From positions 1,364,001 to 1,428,000 of the forward strand of contig NZ_CP102630.1 in the NCBI RefSeq assembly GCF_024721605.1: 64,000 nt of DNA, given 5' to 3'. Numbering within the stretch: the stretch's first letter is position 1; each line of letters opens with the position of its first letter. The notes under the pieces were generated by a model. That model had not been told where the DNA came from, ran no database searches, and was given only the letters and a program-made list of their open reading frames with translations. This document shows positions 32,428-41,309 of the stretch, in pieces. This DNA is from Sphingomicrobium flavum (GTDB taxonomy: Bacteria; Pseudomonadota; Alphaproteobacteria; Sphingomonadales; Sphingomonadaceae). The position numbers and the translations under genes were made by a program.

Positions 32428-32982
32428 TTGGCAGACAACGACCAAAGTATCTGGCCGGTCTTGCTGAGCTTCTTTGCAAATGCTGGCTTGGCGGTTTTTC
32501 TCGCCTATCGTAATCGTAGATATACCGATAAAAAAGCTGCATTGGCCCGTAGTGAGTCTTTGGCCGACGATAATTGGAAATGTCTGCGGGAAGAAATTCG
32601 CCGGACCTCTAAGGAATTTGAGCGTGCGGCTCATGAGTTCGAAATGTTATCGAAGGCGGCCCATCAAGCATTGCCGCTGATTAGAGCAATAGACGAGAGC
32701 AACGAGCGGCTGGCCATTGCGCACAACATGCTCGTGAATGAGCTGCAACGCGTCGGAAAACAACCTTGCCTGTCAGCAGAAGCATATGGGCCGAGACGGA
32801 ACGGCCAAGACCCGGCTTATGATGAGATACTGCATATCCTCGACGAAGCGAGAACACTCGATGACGCCGATGGGATTCGCGAAAAGCTCATGGCCATCGC
32901 CCCACTTGCTTCGATGATCAAAACATCAGTCGAGAACTGCATTAGAATTGAACAAGCCGAGAGAGATCCCGTCAAATACTAA
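32428..32982 (+). CDS. Membrane-anchored coiled-coil protein of the GHKL/STAS operon
   Basis: 184 residues. The start is TTG with GAGGA 5 nt upstream. One membrane helix lies at residues about 9-26 (PVLLSFFANAGLAVFLAY), followed by basic residues (RNRRYTDKK), placing the rest in the cytoplasm. Residues 40-110 are heptad-like and probably a coiled coil. The C-terminal half is helical (DEILHILDEARTLDDADGIREKLMAIAPLASMI). No enzyme motif is visible. As the third gene of a tight operon it may be the membrane effector or scaffold controlled by the ATPase/STAS pair. No relative comes to mind. Confidence 0.7.
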   Translation: MADNDQSIWPVLLSFFANAGLAVFLAYRNRRYTDKKAALARSESLADDNWKCLREEIRRTSKEFERAAHEFEMLSKAAHQALPLIRAIDESNERLAIAHNMLVNELQRVGKQPCLSAEAYGPRRNGQDPAYDEILHILDEARTLDDADGIREKLMAIAPLASMIKTSVENCIRIEQAERDPVKY

Positions 32983-33009
32983 TGGTGCTTAGCGCGGTTG
33001 CGCGGGCGA

Positions 33010-33237
33010 TCAAACATAAGTCCCCTTCACCGCAACACCGACCTTGCCGGACAGATCGACAAATGAAGCGCCCCCATCGACCAGGGCGCGGCGCAAAGTT
33101 TCCACCGTGTCAGTCGTAACAACTTCGCCCTTTTCAAACCGATTAATCGACCGGACGCTAACGCCCGACTTTTCGGCCAGGGTGGAAATTGACCATCCAA
33201 GGCCAGCCCGAGCCATCTTGCATTGCTCTAATTTCAT
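33010..33237 (-). CDS. XRE-family helix-turn-helix regulator
   Basis: 75 residues from MKLEQCKMARAGLGWS; the frame opens 12 codons earlier at a TTG. It is a single HTH_3 domain: KMARAGLGWSISTLAEKSGVSVRSINRFEKGE, with the usual second and third helices, followed by a short C-terminal strand (ASFVDLSGKVGVAVKG) that may mediate dimerisation. This is the style of small phage or island repressors. It is divergent from the four-gene set at 33378-34643, and a palindrome lies between them, consistent with a repressor controlling that operon or a lysogeny-like switch. Confidence 0.85.
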   Translation of the reverse strand: MKLEQCKMARAGLGWSISTLAEKSGVSVRSINRFEKGEVVTTDTVETLRRALVDGGASFVDLSGKVGVAVKGTYV

Positions 33238-33264
33238 ACTGGCAGAAATAGTGCAACGCATGGC

Positions 33265-33317
33265 TTGACGCAAGGGCCTTCCGTTGGCATATATTGTGAC
33301 AGCTATCTAGGGATAGC
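33265..33317 (+). promoter_or_regulatory. Promoter and palindrome facing the XRE gene
   Basis: TTGACG (33265-33270) and TATATT (33290-33295) are spaced by 19 bp, long but possible. GCTATC and GATAGC (33302-33317, spacer TAGG) form a perfect palindrome at the expected transcription start, a likely operator for the adjacent XRE protein. Confidence 0.45.
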
Positions 33318-33377
33318 GGCCCGGAACGGTGCAGCAACACCGAACCGAGCCTGACCAAGACGAAAGGATATTTTCGC

Positions 33378-33974
33378 ATGGCTACCAATAGCTTTAACGT
33401 GACCCGCCGCGCCGCGCTAGGTGGAGTTGCCGCAATGGCGACGACCGCCGCGACCGGAGCAAGTTTTAAACCTACCAGTGATCGCAGGGCATGGGATCGC
33501 GCAATGAAGGCGCGTGAAGATGCAATCGCGGAGTCCGAGGCGCTTGGCCCCACGCTCGACCGCATTAGCGCGGCGCGGCAAAGGCTACTCGCGAAAATAC
33601 CACCTGTGGGCAGCGAGTTCGATCTCCGCATGGCACGCCACAGCGTGAAGAACACCCGCTTCATTGAGCCGTGCGCTTATGACGACCACAAGAAGTCTGT
33701 CGCTCTTGTTGACGCCGCCGACCGCCGCGATGTGAAGGTGGCGCGCATCGACAGGCGACTTGGATGGCACGAGGCCAATGAGCGCTATGACGAGCTTAGC
33801 GCGAAGTGGGCAGAGGCAGACCAAGCGTTGCTCGACATTCCCGCCCCGGACGGGGACGCGCTGCTGTGGAAGGTCAACCACCTGTGGGAAGAGGGCGACA
33901 CTATTTGGAGCCCAAGCGTCGAGAAGCAAACCCGTCGCGACCTTGAGCGCTTCTTGAAAGGGGGTGAATCGTGA
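33378..33974 (+). CDS. Tat-signal hypothetical protein of the phage-like region
   Basis: 198 residues. The N-terminus NVTRRAALGGVAAMATTAA has the twin-arginine pattern, so the protein may be exported folded by the Tat system. The rest is charged and helical, with residues such as AWDRAMKAREDAIAESEALGPTLDRI resembling a coiled coil, and it lacks motifs I can name. Related genes are common in sphingomonad prophages and islands. It is first in a four-gene run in which each start overlaps the previous stop or gene (GTGA, 13-bp overlap, ATGA). Confidence 0.7.
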   Translation: MATNSFNVTRRAALGGVAAMATTAATGASFKPTSDRRAWDRAMKAREDAIAESEALGPTLDRISAARQRLLAKIPPVGSEFDLRMARHSVKNTRFIEPCAYDDHKKSVALVDAADRRDVKVARIDRRLGWHEANERYDELSAKWAEADQALLDIPAPDGDALLWKVNHLWEEGDTIWSPSVEKQTRRDLERFLKGGES

Positions 33975-34195
33975 GCGCCCCCGTGTTCGCCAAGGGCAAG
34001 CCGACCGTTGCCGAGGAAATGAACGGCCAGTGTGCCGTCATCGCTTGGGAAGGCGGCCCCGCCATCATGCTTTCACGGCATGACTTCATTAAGCTGTCTT
34101 ATGTCATGCGCGGGCATGTCGGGCAGATGTTCGACGAGCCGGAGCCGCAAGCGCAGATCATCCAGTATCGGGAGGGCGCGCTATGTCGAGCCTAG
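33971..34195 (+). CDS. Hypothetical small protein
   Basis: 74 residues, starting at GTG within a GTGA overlap with the previous gene. The composition is that of a small mixed alpha/beta domain (QCAVIAWEGGPAIMLSRHDFIKLSYVMRGHVGQMF). No family is recognised. Its tight placement in the operon supports that it is real. Confidence 0.6.
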   Translation: MSAPVFAKGKPTVAEEMNGQCAVIAWEGGPAIMLSRHDFIKLSYVMRGHVGQMFDEPEPQAQIIQYREGALCRA

Positions 34196-34569
34196 CAAAG
34201 CTGGAACGGACAGAGGGGTTGGCGCCTCTCCTGTCCGCCATTCCGTCGCTTTCCCGCCCTGTCCTCTCCCGCCTTGTCAGCCGCATGATTGAGCGCATGG
34301 ACGAACTGGACGGAGACCCCGACCTTGAAGATGGTGGTGATACCGAGCGAACGGGCGATGAGGGCGAGCCGGACTTCACCAGACGCAAAAGCCGCAAGGG
34401 CGCAGGCTGCCCCATTGCCGACCCTGATTATTGCACCGCCTCCGATGATCGAGGGGGATCAGGGCCAAACGCGCACTTCGCCGGCATGGTGCTGCATAAG
34501 CAAGTCGAGTTCGACGCCGATTGCGAGTTCTGGCACCAGCCGGTCCATTTGAGCGCGGGCGCGTCATGA
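34183..34569 (+). CDS. Hypothetical protein of the phage-like region
   Basis: 128 residues, overlapping the previous gene by 13 bp. The start is helical (LSAIPSLSRPVLSRLVSRMIERMDELDGDPDLED), then an acidic, probably flexible stretch. The C-terminal half includes three cysteines and a His in CPIADPDYC and DADCEFWHQP, possibly metal-binding. The MIERMDELDGDPDLE pattern recurs in sphingomonad prophage proteins of unknown function. Confidence 0.6.
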   Translation: MSSLAKLERTEGLAPLLSAIPSLSRPVLSRLVSRMIERMDELDGDPDLEDGGDTERTGDEGEPDFTRRKSRKGAGCPIADPDYCTASDDRGGSGPNAHFAGMVLHKQVEFDADCEFWHQPVHLSAGAS

Positions 34570-34643
34570 CGTGGAAACAGCTATGGGCGGTGCGTGTTGC
34601 CGCCCTGGCCGTCGCTTTTGCCCTGTCAGTTGCCTTCAACTAA
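34566..34643 (+). CDS. 25-residue single-span membrane peptide
   Basis: The ATG overlaps the previous stop (ATGA) and a 25-residue peptide follows: MTWKQLWAVRV then a hydrophobic helix AALAVAFALSVAFN. It is essentially one membrane span. Such tiny phage peptides can be holin-like, regulatory, or accessory to a membrane complex; nothing here tells which. Coupled translation makes it more likely to be real than its size suggests. Confidence 0.5.
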   Translation: MTWKQLWAVRVAALAVAFALSVAFN

Positions 34644-34649
34644 GGCGTT

Positions 34650-35165
34650 TCAATACTCCTCGTCCGAAATACCTCTACCATATTCGGCTTTGATAAACTC
34701 CGGTGGCGCAACAGGGTCGGGCATGTCCATAAAGGCTGGCGCTCTAACGCGCTCGTCATCTGGCGCCGCCGGATCCTCGTCATTGTATTCGGAAGGATCG
34801 AGCAGGATCGTCGGGGGAGCGTAAAAGCTGCCGATTATCTTTGAGGTATCGGTGTAGCCGAGCCAGCCATCACCCCTAATCTCCATCCACTTGCCGTTTT
34901 CATGACGACCAGCCAGGCTGATCTTCGCTCTGTAGGACACGCTAGCTAGCAGTTCGCCTACCTCCTCTTCCTCGAAAGAGAGCGAATAGACAAGCGCCGT
35001 ATATTCCTGCTTGAGAGCTTGCCCATATGACTGGTGCCGCCCCTCTCGAACGATAAAATTGGTCGCTTTTCGCGTCACCGCGCCACCGCCCTCATCTAGG
35101 AAGGCAACTAGATCGGCGCCGTTCAATTGATATTCGGGAAGGGTTTCATCCCAAGGGTTTGTCAT
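34650..35165 (-). CDS. Hypothetical acidic protein
   Basis: 171 residues with a good AAGGAG ribosome site 8 nt before the ATG. The protein is acidic, with a folded-looking centre (YTALVYSLSFEEEEVGELLASVSYRAKISLAGRHENGKW) and a Pro/Asp-rich C-terminal tail. No family is recognised. It lies downstream of the large ejection protein in the same direction, with a 101-bp gap, so it could be the last gene of the phage operon, and it faces the small XRE-controlled operon 7 bp away. Confidence 0.6.
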   Translation of the reverse strand: MTNPWDETLPEYQLNGADLVAFLDEGGGAVTRKATNFIVREGRHQSYGQALKQEYTALVYSLSFEEEEVGELLASVSYRAKISLAGRHENGKWMEIRGDGWLGYTDTSKIIGSFYAPPTILLDPSEYNDEDPAAPDDERVRAPAFMDMPDPVAPPEFIKAEYGRGISDEEY

Positions 35166-35266
35166 CTGTGGGCTCCTTACAACAGTTCAACGAAAGGAAT
35201 CCCCGCAAGTCAGATCTAACGTGCTTGGCGCTGCCATTCAATCAAATTGCCCCTCGGTAACGCCCT

Positions 35267-38200
35267 CTACTCAAATTCGAAACCCGCCGGCACTTCAACG
35301 TCAAATCCGGCTGGCAGTTTGGCCTCTGCCGGTTCGGCTTCCGCCTTCTGGCCAGTCAATAGTTCCGATCGAGCCGCAGCGCGTGACACACGCTTGATTT
35401 TCTCAATGGCATCCGCCCGCTTCGACTTAGACAACAGCGGCCAATCCTGTTCGGAAATGCGCGCCATAACACCCGCATGGATCATGCCCCCCGCAAGCTC
35501 CTGATAGCGGTCATACTCTTCGTCGCTCAATTCGCGTCCGCCAATTTTGCGGGGAAGGCGACCAACCGATACGCCCGCCGCCAGCATCGCCTTCACCGCC
35601 GGATCGTTTCTAGCCGTCCCCGTCCAGATCGGACTGACAATATCAGGCCCAAGCCCGCCCTCGCTTTCGATCGGACGGCCAAACACGTCTCGCGCTGGCA
35701 GCAAATCATCAGACAGGCCGGGGACACGGGAACGCACCTTGTCGAGTATTCCTTGAGCAAGGCTTTCGTGACTGGTTTCCCGCAGCGTCGGATCAACCGT
35801 GCGGGCAATCTGTGACGACACCGCCGGGACGGCAATAGATCCAGCTGTGCGCTCAACAAAGCCGTTGCCGAACCGCATTGGATCTTCGACGACCTGGGCA
35901 ACATCGGAGAGGCCTGATAGCCAGGTCTTGCTCTGCAAATTTTGCAGGACCGATGCGAGCACGAGTCCAGTTACCTTGGTTTGTTGGCTTTCCGTCATGT
36001 GCGATTGCAGATCGATCATGTCCGCAACAGTGCCAATGGTGGTAGAGAGAGGGTCGAGGCGGCGATAGCTGTAATACTGATCGCCAACGCGGATGCTGTA
36101 AGGTTGCCAGCCGTCGGCTCGCATCAAGGCGCGAGCTCCGGCATCGGCTGGGCCACCGCCCGTGACATGCCCGTCCTGCACCCATTGAGCGACCATCATC
36201 CCCAGTCCTGTCCCCATCGCGATACGGGCAAGCGCTAGGTCGCGTTCAGCGCCACCCTTCTTGATCGCGTCCCTTGTCTCTCGGAGCAGTGGCGAAGCTG
36301 GTGATCGCTCGAGCGCGAATTTCAGCAGATTGGTCGGGGTGCGGATGAAAGGCAGGAACAACTTCAAATAAGGATGATCGGCCGTGATTTGCTGCACCTT
36401 GCTTCCAAAACTGCCAAGCGGACGCTGGAAGGTCAGATAGCGGCCATAATCCATGACCTGTTCCATCATTTCCGGCGAGGGGTCTGAGGTCAATTCCGCA
36501 ATGCGAGCTTGCAAGCCATCGCCCTTGAGGCCTTCAGAACGTGCCTTGCGAACAGCTAGCCCGGTCAGCTCCATCTTCCGCGCCACCGCCTTGAAAAACT
36601 CGTCTTCGGCAGAAAGAAAACGCGTGGGAACGCGGACGATTTTACCCGCCATCCCGTCAATCGCTTCCTGCCGCGCGCTCTCCACCTTCGTTACGAAGTC
36701 CGGCACGTCGCCAGTCAGCAGCGTATGCTTGAACGCTTTAGTCCCGTCTCTCGCGCCCTGAAGCAACGCGGTGGCCCGAGGACCAAGTTCAGTAAACAAT
36801 ACTGCGTCCTTGGCCTTCTCGCGCCGTGCCATGGCCGCAGCACGGCGCACTCCCCCCAACAGCGCCGCAGCCGCATGTTCCGGCACCTGAAGCGCCGCAG
36901 TGATCGAGTTCGACAGGATGTTGACGGCGTGGGTCTGTGGGCCGGACAAGAGCGAGTTATACCACAGCTCAATCGCCTTATCTTTCAGCGTTGGCTTGAC
37001 CACATCGCGGGCAAACTTGTTGAGCGAGCCCGGAACCTTTTGCAGCTCAAGGATGGCATCGGCCGCGTCCTCGATGGAAGTCTTGCCGCCCTGCCCCTCA
37101 ATGAGTGAGCGCAGCACATGACCGCGATGATCCCCAGCCTTTGCCATCATACGGAATTGTGCCAGCGCACGGCCAGCCTCAGCCGTTGCTCCCGAAACCT
37201 GTTCCTGAATAGCGGCATGACGGACGAGCGCCCGCTGGAAGGACGCGACTTCTTCATCAGATCCACCACGAACCCGCTTGGCAAGTCGCGTCAATTCCTG
37301 CCCCGATTTGGCGAGAATACGCCGAGCGGCCAGCGCTTGTTCTGCGTTGAGCGCCTGACCCTGGCGTCGTTTCAGCAGCATGTCGGCAGTCATGCCCAGA
37401 TCATCAGCGAGAGCGGCGGTTTCAGCCTGACTGATCTTGCCACGGCGTGCAGCATCGAAGTTACCAAACGCCCACTCGGTTTGCTCGATGACGCGGTCAA
37501 TATCCTCAAGCGATTCCAGCTTTGACAGGTTTATGTTTGCGGCTTCGCCTGCATCCGGCAGCAAATCATCGTAGGCGGTGACAGGCACAGCGTTTTCTTG
37601 CAGATCATCGAGTGTAGCGGGAACACCTACGCGCTCAGCCAGCGGCTCATTATTTGCGTTGTGGACATCCAGCGCATCGCGGTTGCGGGATAGTTCTTCA
37701 AAACGAGCAAATTCTTCCGCATCCTCGCCATCAGCAAAATATCGGCTGCCCCTTGCCTCATCATCCAGCCGGTCCAGCAAATCGCCAACGGTGGGGCGCT
37801 CTTGCAACGGGCCGAAATAGCCCTCTTCCCAGAGCCGCCGCGCCGCGTCATCCAGCGACATGCCGTCCGGATTCACAAGACGACCCAGAAAGTTCTCGTT
37901 GCCGCCGAATTGAAGCTGGCGCCGCACCCCTACACCCATCGCGGCCAACTCGCCCCCATCGTCCGCAATTCCGCCGAGCGAGCGCAGACGCTGTGTTATG
38001 TCCAGCGGGCCGCGCACCAACACCTTGCCAATGCGGCGAACGGCAAGCCCATCCAGCGGATCGGTAGACTTCACCAGATGGACGGTGCCGGGGTTGGCCT
38101 CGATTGCCTCATCAAGGCTGCGAATAGGCCCGCTCTTGCTGGGCAGCACATCGTCCGGCTGGACGCGCCGAGCCATATCGGCAATCGCTTGCGGTGAAGG

Positions 38201-40063
38201 GCTGTCATCCAGCCGTGCGGTGCGACCCAAGGCCTCGACCTCGAAGCCCTTGGGAATGTCGGGCGCGTCAGTGTCGAGATAATCACGCTGGCGCATTTCG
38301 GGGCCCAACAAGAGCGCACCGTCCTCATCAACTTTCATGTCCGCTGTTTGCGGCTGGTAACGGGCGGCTGGCGTGGGGCCTGCGTTCTGCACCCCGTCAT
38401 TCACGATAGGCACGGCCTCGCCCGCCATTTCCCGCAAGAGTTCGTCGCCAGCTTCGTTCTCGAAGCCAGCGCGGAATTTCACAATATCGTCAGCAACGCG
38501 GCCAAGAGCTGCGCCGCCGGCACCGCCAATGACCGCGCCCATAGCTGCATTAGGCAGGCGATCGACAACGCCGCCCTCGCCAGCACCGAATCCAGCAACC
38601 CCGCCTTCGACTGCGCCGACCTTGGCGAGCTGTCCGATACCCCGCGCCCCGGCGCCTAAAGGAAGAGCGACCGCGCTACCCAGTTGCCCGCCAATTCGTG
38701 CGTAGGGATGGTGGGCCTCGTCGTAGGCCAGGACACCGCGCCATTGGTCGATATTGTTGTGAAGAATGTCCCCGAAACGGCGGTCACTGTTCCAGACGGT
38801 CTCGCGATCGGTGGCGAGGCCAACCGTGTTGGCAAGACCGCCCACTTCGTCGAGGACGTTGAAGGGATCAGCAAAGCCACGGGCGGCGGAGCCAACCGCA
38901 CCACCCCCGCCATCGGTCAGCAGGCGCGGAGGCGGGCCATACTGGATTTGGCCGCCGACCTGGACGCCCTCGACCGCACGTTCCTCATATTGCTGGCGGA
39001 CATTGGAAGGATCGACATGGAATCCGTTGGCCTTGGCGAAGGCGATCAAGTCTTCAGGCGTCGAGTTCATGTCCTGCCAGATGGCGAGGTAGCCTTCCGC
39101 CACTTCATCCCGCAGCCCTTGATTGGGCATGGCCTCATCGCCGAACACGGCAACGCCCTCACCATACTCGGCGGCCTCAGGGCTCTTCCACGGATCAGGG
39201 TTGCCGTCTCGGTAGCTTTTCGGGGTCTGGTAGCTGTTGCCATGCGCTCCAAGACGGTTGAGCCGCGCCAGCCGCTCCGCCTCCATATACTTGATCAGCG
39301 TGTCGGGATCGTCCTTCAGATATTCAGGTGCAGCTAGCCCCAGCCCCTCTCGCAGGATAGCAAGTTCAGCGATGGCCTTGTCGGTCTGCACTACGGGACG
39401 GCCAAAAGATGGAGGGGCAGCCGGTGTGAGCGGCATGTCCGGCCTCGCAAAATCAGCCAGACGGGCCGTTGCCATATCCCCAAGCGGCACAACCGCACCT
39501 TTAGGTGAGCGGCCCTCCTGGCCTGCCTCAAACGCATCCACGCCCCAAATGCGGGCCGTCCCGTCGGTCAGTCGGATGGTGTCTCCGTCCACGACTTCCC
39601 CTGTAGCTTTCAGCGGGCCGGCTGATTTGTCGAAGCGCGAGGGCTTAGCTTCGAAGTCCCTGTTGGACACCGCGCCGCGCTGTTCGAGTTCAAAGTCCTT
39701 GGGAATGTCGGGAAGGCCGGAACGGGGAGCGCCAGGGGTGCCGGGAGCGCGGCCCCATCCTGGCAACTGCAAATGAACATGGTCGCCTTCCAAGAGCGCT
39801 CGCCCGCCGGGCCAGCTTCCGGCGACGGCTTTTGCCTGCTTGTGCAGTTCCTTCATCGACAGGCCGGAGTTCCCGGGCGTCAGGTCAACCGCATCACCCT
39901 TCAGATGCAGGCTATTCGCGGCTGGCTTGTATCCTTTGGCGCGGAGGCGCTCGATGTCCTTCTTCGTGCGGAAGCCATTCGTGACGCCGACTCCCAACGA
40001 TAGAAGACCGTCCAGCGGATCGGAACCATGTTCAACGACAAATCCGGGCGGGAGCGCCGTCAT
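35267..40063 (-). CDS. Very large multidomain phage ejection/internal virion protein
   Basis: 1,598 residues. Residues about 25-100 form an M15-type peptidase: SLHLKGDAVDL gives the SxHxxGxAxD metal site and HVHLQ the second histidine. Residues about 152-180 (KATGEVVDGDTIRLTDGT, WGVDAFEAG) resemble an SNase-like fragment. The remaining 1,300 residues are helical, with alanine-rich, membrane-active-looking segments (380-540) and a C-terminal region typical of podovirus internal core proteins that are injected with DNA. A short motif, [LIV]Px[GD]FxxE, recurs at about residues 4, 120, 603, 1583 and 1591. It follows three smaller overlapping genes of the same module. Role by analogy: peptidoglycan-degrading DNA-ejection protein. 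Confidence 0.85.
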   Translation of the reverse strand: MTALPPGFVVEHGSDPLDGLLSLGVGVTNGFRTKKDIERLRAKGYKPAANSLHLKGDAVDLTPGNSGLSMKELHKQAKAVAGSWPGGRALLEGDHVHLQLPGWGRAPGTPGAPRSGLPDIPKDFELEQRGAVSNRDFEAKPSRFDKSAGPLKATGEVVDGDTIRLTDGTARIWGVDAFEAGQEGRSPKGAVVPLGDMATARLADFARPDMPLTPAAPPSFGRPVVQTDKAIAELAILREGLGLAAPEYLKDDPDTLIKYMEAERLARLNRLGAHGNSYQTPKSYRDGNPDPWKSPEAAEYGEGVAVFGDEAMPNQGLRDEVAEGYLAIWQDMNSTPEDLIAFAKANGFHVDPSNVRQQYEERAVEGVQVGGQIQYGPPPRLLTDGGGGAVGSAARGFADPFNVLDEVGGLANTVGLATDRETVWNSDRRFGDILHNNIDQWRGVLAYDEAHHPYARIGGQLGSAVALPLGAGARGIGQLAKVGAVEGGVAGFGAGEGGVVDRLPNAAMGAVIGGAGGAALGRVADDIVKFRAGFENEAGDELLREMAGEAVPIVNDGVQNAGPTPAARYQPQTADMKVDEDGALLLGPEMRQRDYLDTDAPDIPKGFEVEALGRTARLDDSPSPQAIADMARRVQPDDVLPSKSGPIRSLDEAIEANPGTVHLVKSTDPLDGLAVRRIGKVLVRGPLDITQRLRSLGGIADDGGELAAMGVGVRRQLQFGGNENFLGRLVNPDGMSLDDAARRLWEEGYFGPLQERPTVGDLLDRLDDEARGSRYFADGEDAEEFARFEELSRNRDALDVHNANNEPLAERVGVPATLDDLQENAVPVTAYDDLLPDAGEAANINLSKLESLEDIDRVIEQTEWAFGNFDAARRGKISQAETAALADDLGMTADMLLKRRQGQALNAEQALAARRILAKSGQELTRLAKRVRGGSDEEVASFQRALVRHAAIQEQVSGATAEAGRALAQFRMMAKAGDHRGHVLRSLIEGQGGKTSIEDAADAILELQKVPGSLNKFARDVVKPTLKDKAIELWYNSLLSGPQTHAVNILSNSITAALQVPEHAAAALLGGVRRAAAMARREKAKDAVLFTELGPRATALLQGARDGTKAFKHTLLTGDVPDFVTKVESARQEAIDGMAGKIVRVPTRFLSAEDEFFKAVARKMELTGLAVRKARSEGLKGDGLQARIAELTSDPSPEMMEQVMDYGRYLTFQRPLGSFGSKVQQITADHPYLKLFLPFIRTPTNLLKFALERSPASPLLRETRDAIKKGGAERDLALARIAMGTGLGMMVAQWVQDGHVTGGGPADAGARALMRADGWQPYSIRVGDQYYSYRRLDPLSTTIGTVADMIDLQSHMTESQQTKVTGLVLASVLQNLQSKTWLSGLSDVAQVVEDPMRFGNGFVERTAGSIAVPAVSSQIARTVDPTLRETSHESLAQGILDKVRSRVPGLSDDLLPARDVFGRPIESEGGLGPDIVSPIWTGTARNDPAVKAMLAAGVSVGRLPRKIGGRELSDEEYDRYQELAGGMIHAGVMARISEQDWPLLSKSKRADAIEKIKRVSRAAARSELLTGQKAEAEPAEAKLPAGFDVEVPAGFEFE

Positions 40064-40302
40064 GGCTGCTGCCGAACGGACGCCTCCAGCGCGTCGATGA
40101 GCGCCACGGCATCAGCGTAGGACAATGGGGGTTGCGCCGCAGCTCTAGCGGAATTGCGGAAAGGCAATGAGCTGCGGCGCTCCCAAGCAGCCCATGGGCG
40201 TGGGCTGCGGGGATCGGGTTGCAGAGAAGGCTTTCGCGCCCTCTCCATGCGATTGAGAAAGTCGCTCCGCATATCTGGCGGCAGGAAGCTGAAAAGGCCC
40301 AT
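40060..40302 (-). CDS. Small hypothetical protein of the ejection module
   Basis: 80 residues from MGLFSFLPPDMRSDFLNRME; the frame continues upstream inside the preceding gene, but this ATG forms a TGATG overlap with it. It ends in an ATGA overlap with the giant ejection protein. The sequence is Arg/Pro-rich in the middle with a C-terminal helix (SYADAVALIDALEASVRQQ). No family is recognised; its position suggests a virion or assembly role. Confidence 0.6.
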   Translation of the reverse strand: MGLFSFLPPDMRSDFLNRMERARKPSLQPDPRSPRPWAAWERRSSLPFRNSARAAAQPPLSYADAVALIDALEASVRQQP

Positions 40303-41309
40303 CAATCTTCCTTCATCGACACCCACTTGCCACCGCGCAGAATGCGCCGCTCGCCAGTGGTCGGATTGCGAATTATCGTTCCATCTTTCGGCGCAGGGGC
40401 AGTTGGCTTCGGTTTGACTTTTGAGCCGCCGGTGCGATCCCAGATTCGCTGCTCGCCCTCGGTGAGGGGTTTCCCGGCCGCTATCTTTTCCCGGATGCGT
40501 TCGACGACGTTGGTTTGGCGCGGCCGATCGCGCCGCACCTGTTCGCGCTGATTGATCAGAGATTGCCGGTTCGCTTGGCGTTGCTCTTCCAAGGCCTCAC
40601 GTTCATCAAAGGCCGAAGGGCCGGACCCTTTCAGCACGAAGTCCAGCATCGCCCGCTGATATTCGGGCGAGCCCTCTTCATAACCCATGCGTTGCGCAAA
40701 TTCTTCATACCCGGGCGTCTCGACCGATTCCAGGAGGCGGCTGAAGCCGCTGCTGAAATGCTGCTCACCAAGCTGTAATGCCAGCTCGAGCGCGATGGAT
40801 GACCTGGCCCGCTGCATGTCCAACGGATTGTCGGATTCCAGCAGTGCGAGTAGCGCGTCCTCGTCGTCAGTGCCAAGGCCTGCCGCCGCATCAGCTTGGC
40901 GGCGCTCCCAGATGCGCTCCTTCGCCAAATCGGGCCGCCCATTGGCCAACGCACTGAAGGTTTGCGAAAGGCTCGTCTGCGTTTCGCGCCGCGTCTGCTC
41001 GTCCTCCATTTCGAACGCCTTCTGGGCCTTGTCGAAATATTCGGGATATGCCCCCATCAGGCGGACAATGCCGTCATGCGACGGGTCGTCCTGCCATGCG
41101 AGAAAGGCGTCTGAGAAACCTTCTTCACGGTCCACGGCGCGGCGCTGGGCGTCAGCGTGACGCTGCTCCTGCATCCTGGAAGTGTCGGCGTTTTGCTGCT
41201 GAATTGAGAGCAACCGACTATTCGCCTCATCCGCCGCATAATCGGGAATGAGCGCAGCTGCCGAACGCATCGGGCTGCCATAATCGACCGGCTGGAATTG
41301 TGGAAACAT
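40302..41309 (-). CDS. Phage virion/ejection-associated protein
   Basis: 335 residues, almost entirely helical and charged, with long Arg/Gln/Glu-rich coiled-coil stretches (for example NADTSRMQEQRHADAQRRAV and EALEEQRQANRQSLINQREQ). The C-terminal tail ends GTIIRNPTTGERRILRGGKW, a short basic beta-hairpin-like motif common at the end of phage structural proteins. Composition and position between the DNA-transfer protein and the giant protein match the middle ejection proteins of P22/T7-like phages. It overlaps both neighbours by one base. The exact role is inferred. Confidence 0.65.
   Translation of the reverse strand: MFPQFQPVDYGSPMRSAAALIPDYAADEANSRLLSIQQQNADTSRMQEQRHADAQRRAVDREEGFSDAFLAWQDDPSHDGIVRLMGAYPEYFDKAQKAFEMEDEQTRRETQTSLSQTFSALANGRPDLAKERIWERRQADAAAGLGTDDEDALLALLESDNPLDMQRARSSIALELALQLGEQHFSSGFSRLLESVETPGYEEFAQRMGYEEGSPEYQRAMLDFVLKGSGPSAFDEREALEEQRQANRQSLINQREQVRRDRPRQTNVVERIREKIAAGKPLTEGEQRIWDRTGGSKVKPKPTAPAPKDGTIIRNPTTGERRILRGGKWVSMKED

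Noticed and set aside
33000-33400. A third att copy at the junction of the cargo and phage parts
   Set aside because: No copy of the tRNA-Gln 3' sequence was found there, so a tandem array of two tRNA-integrated elements is not supported.
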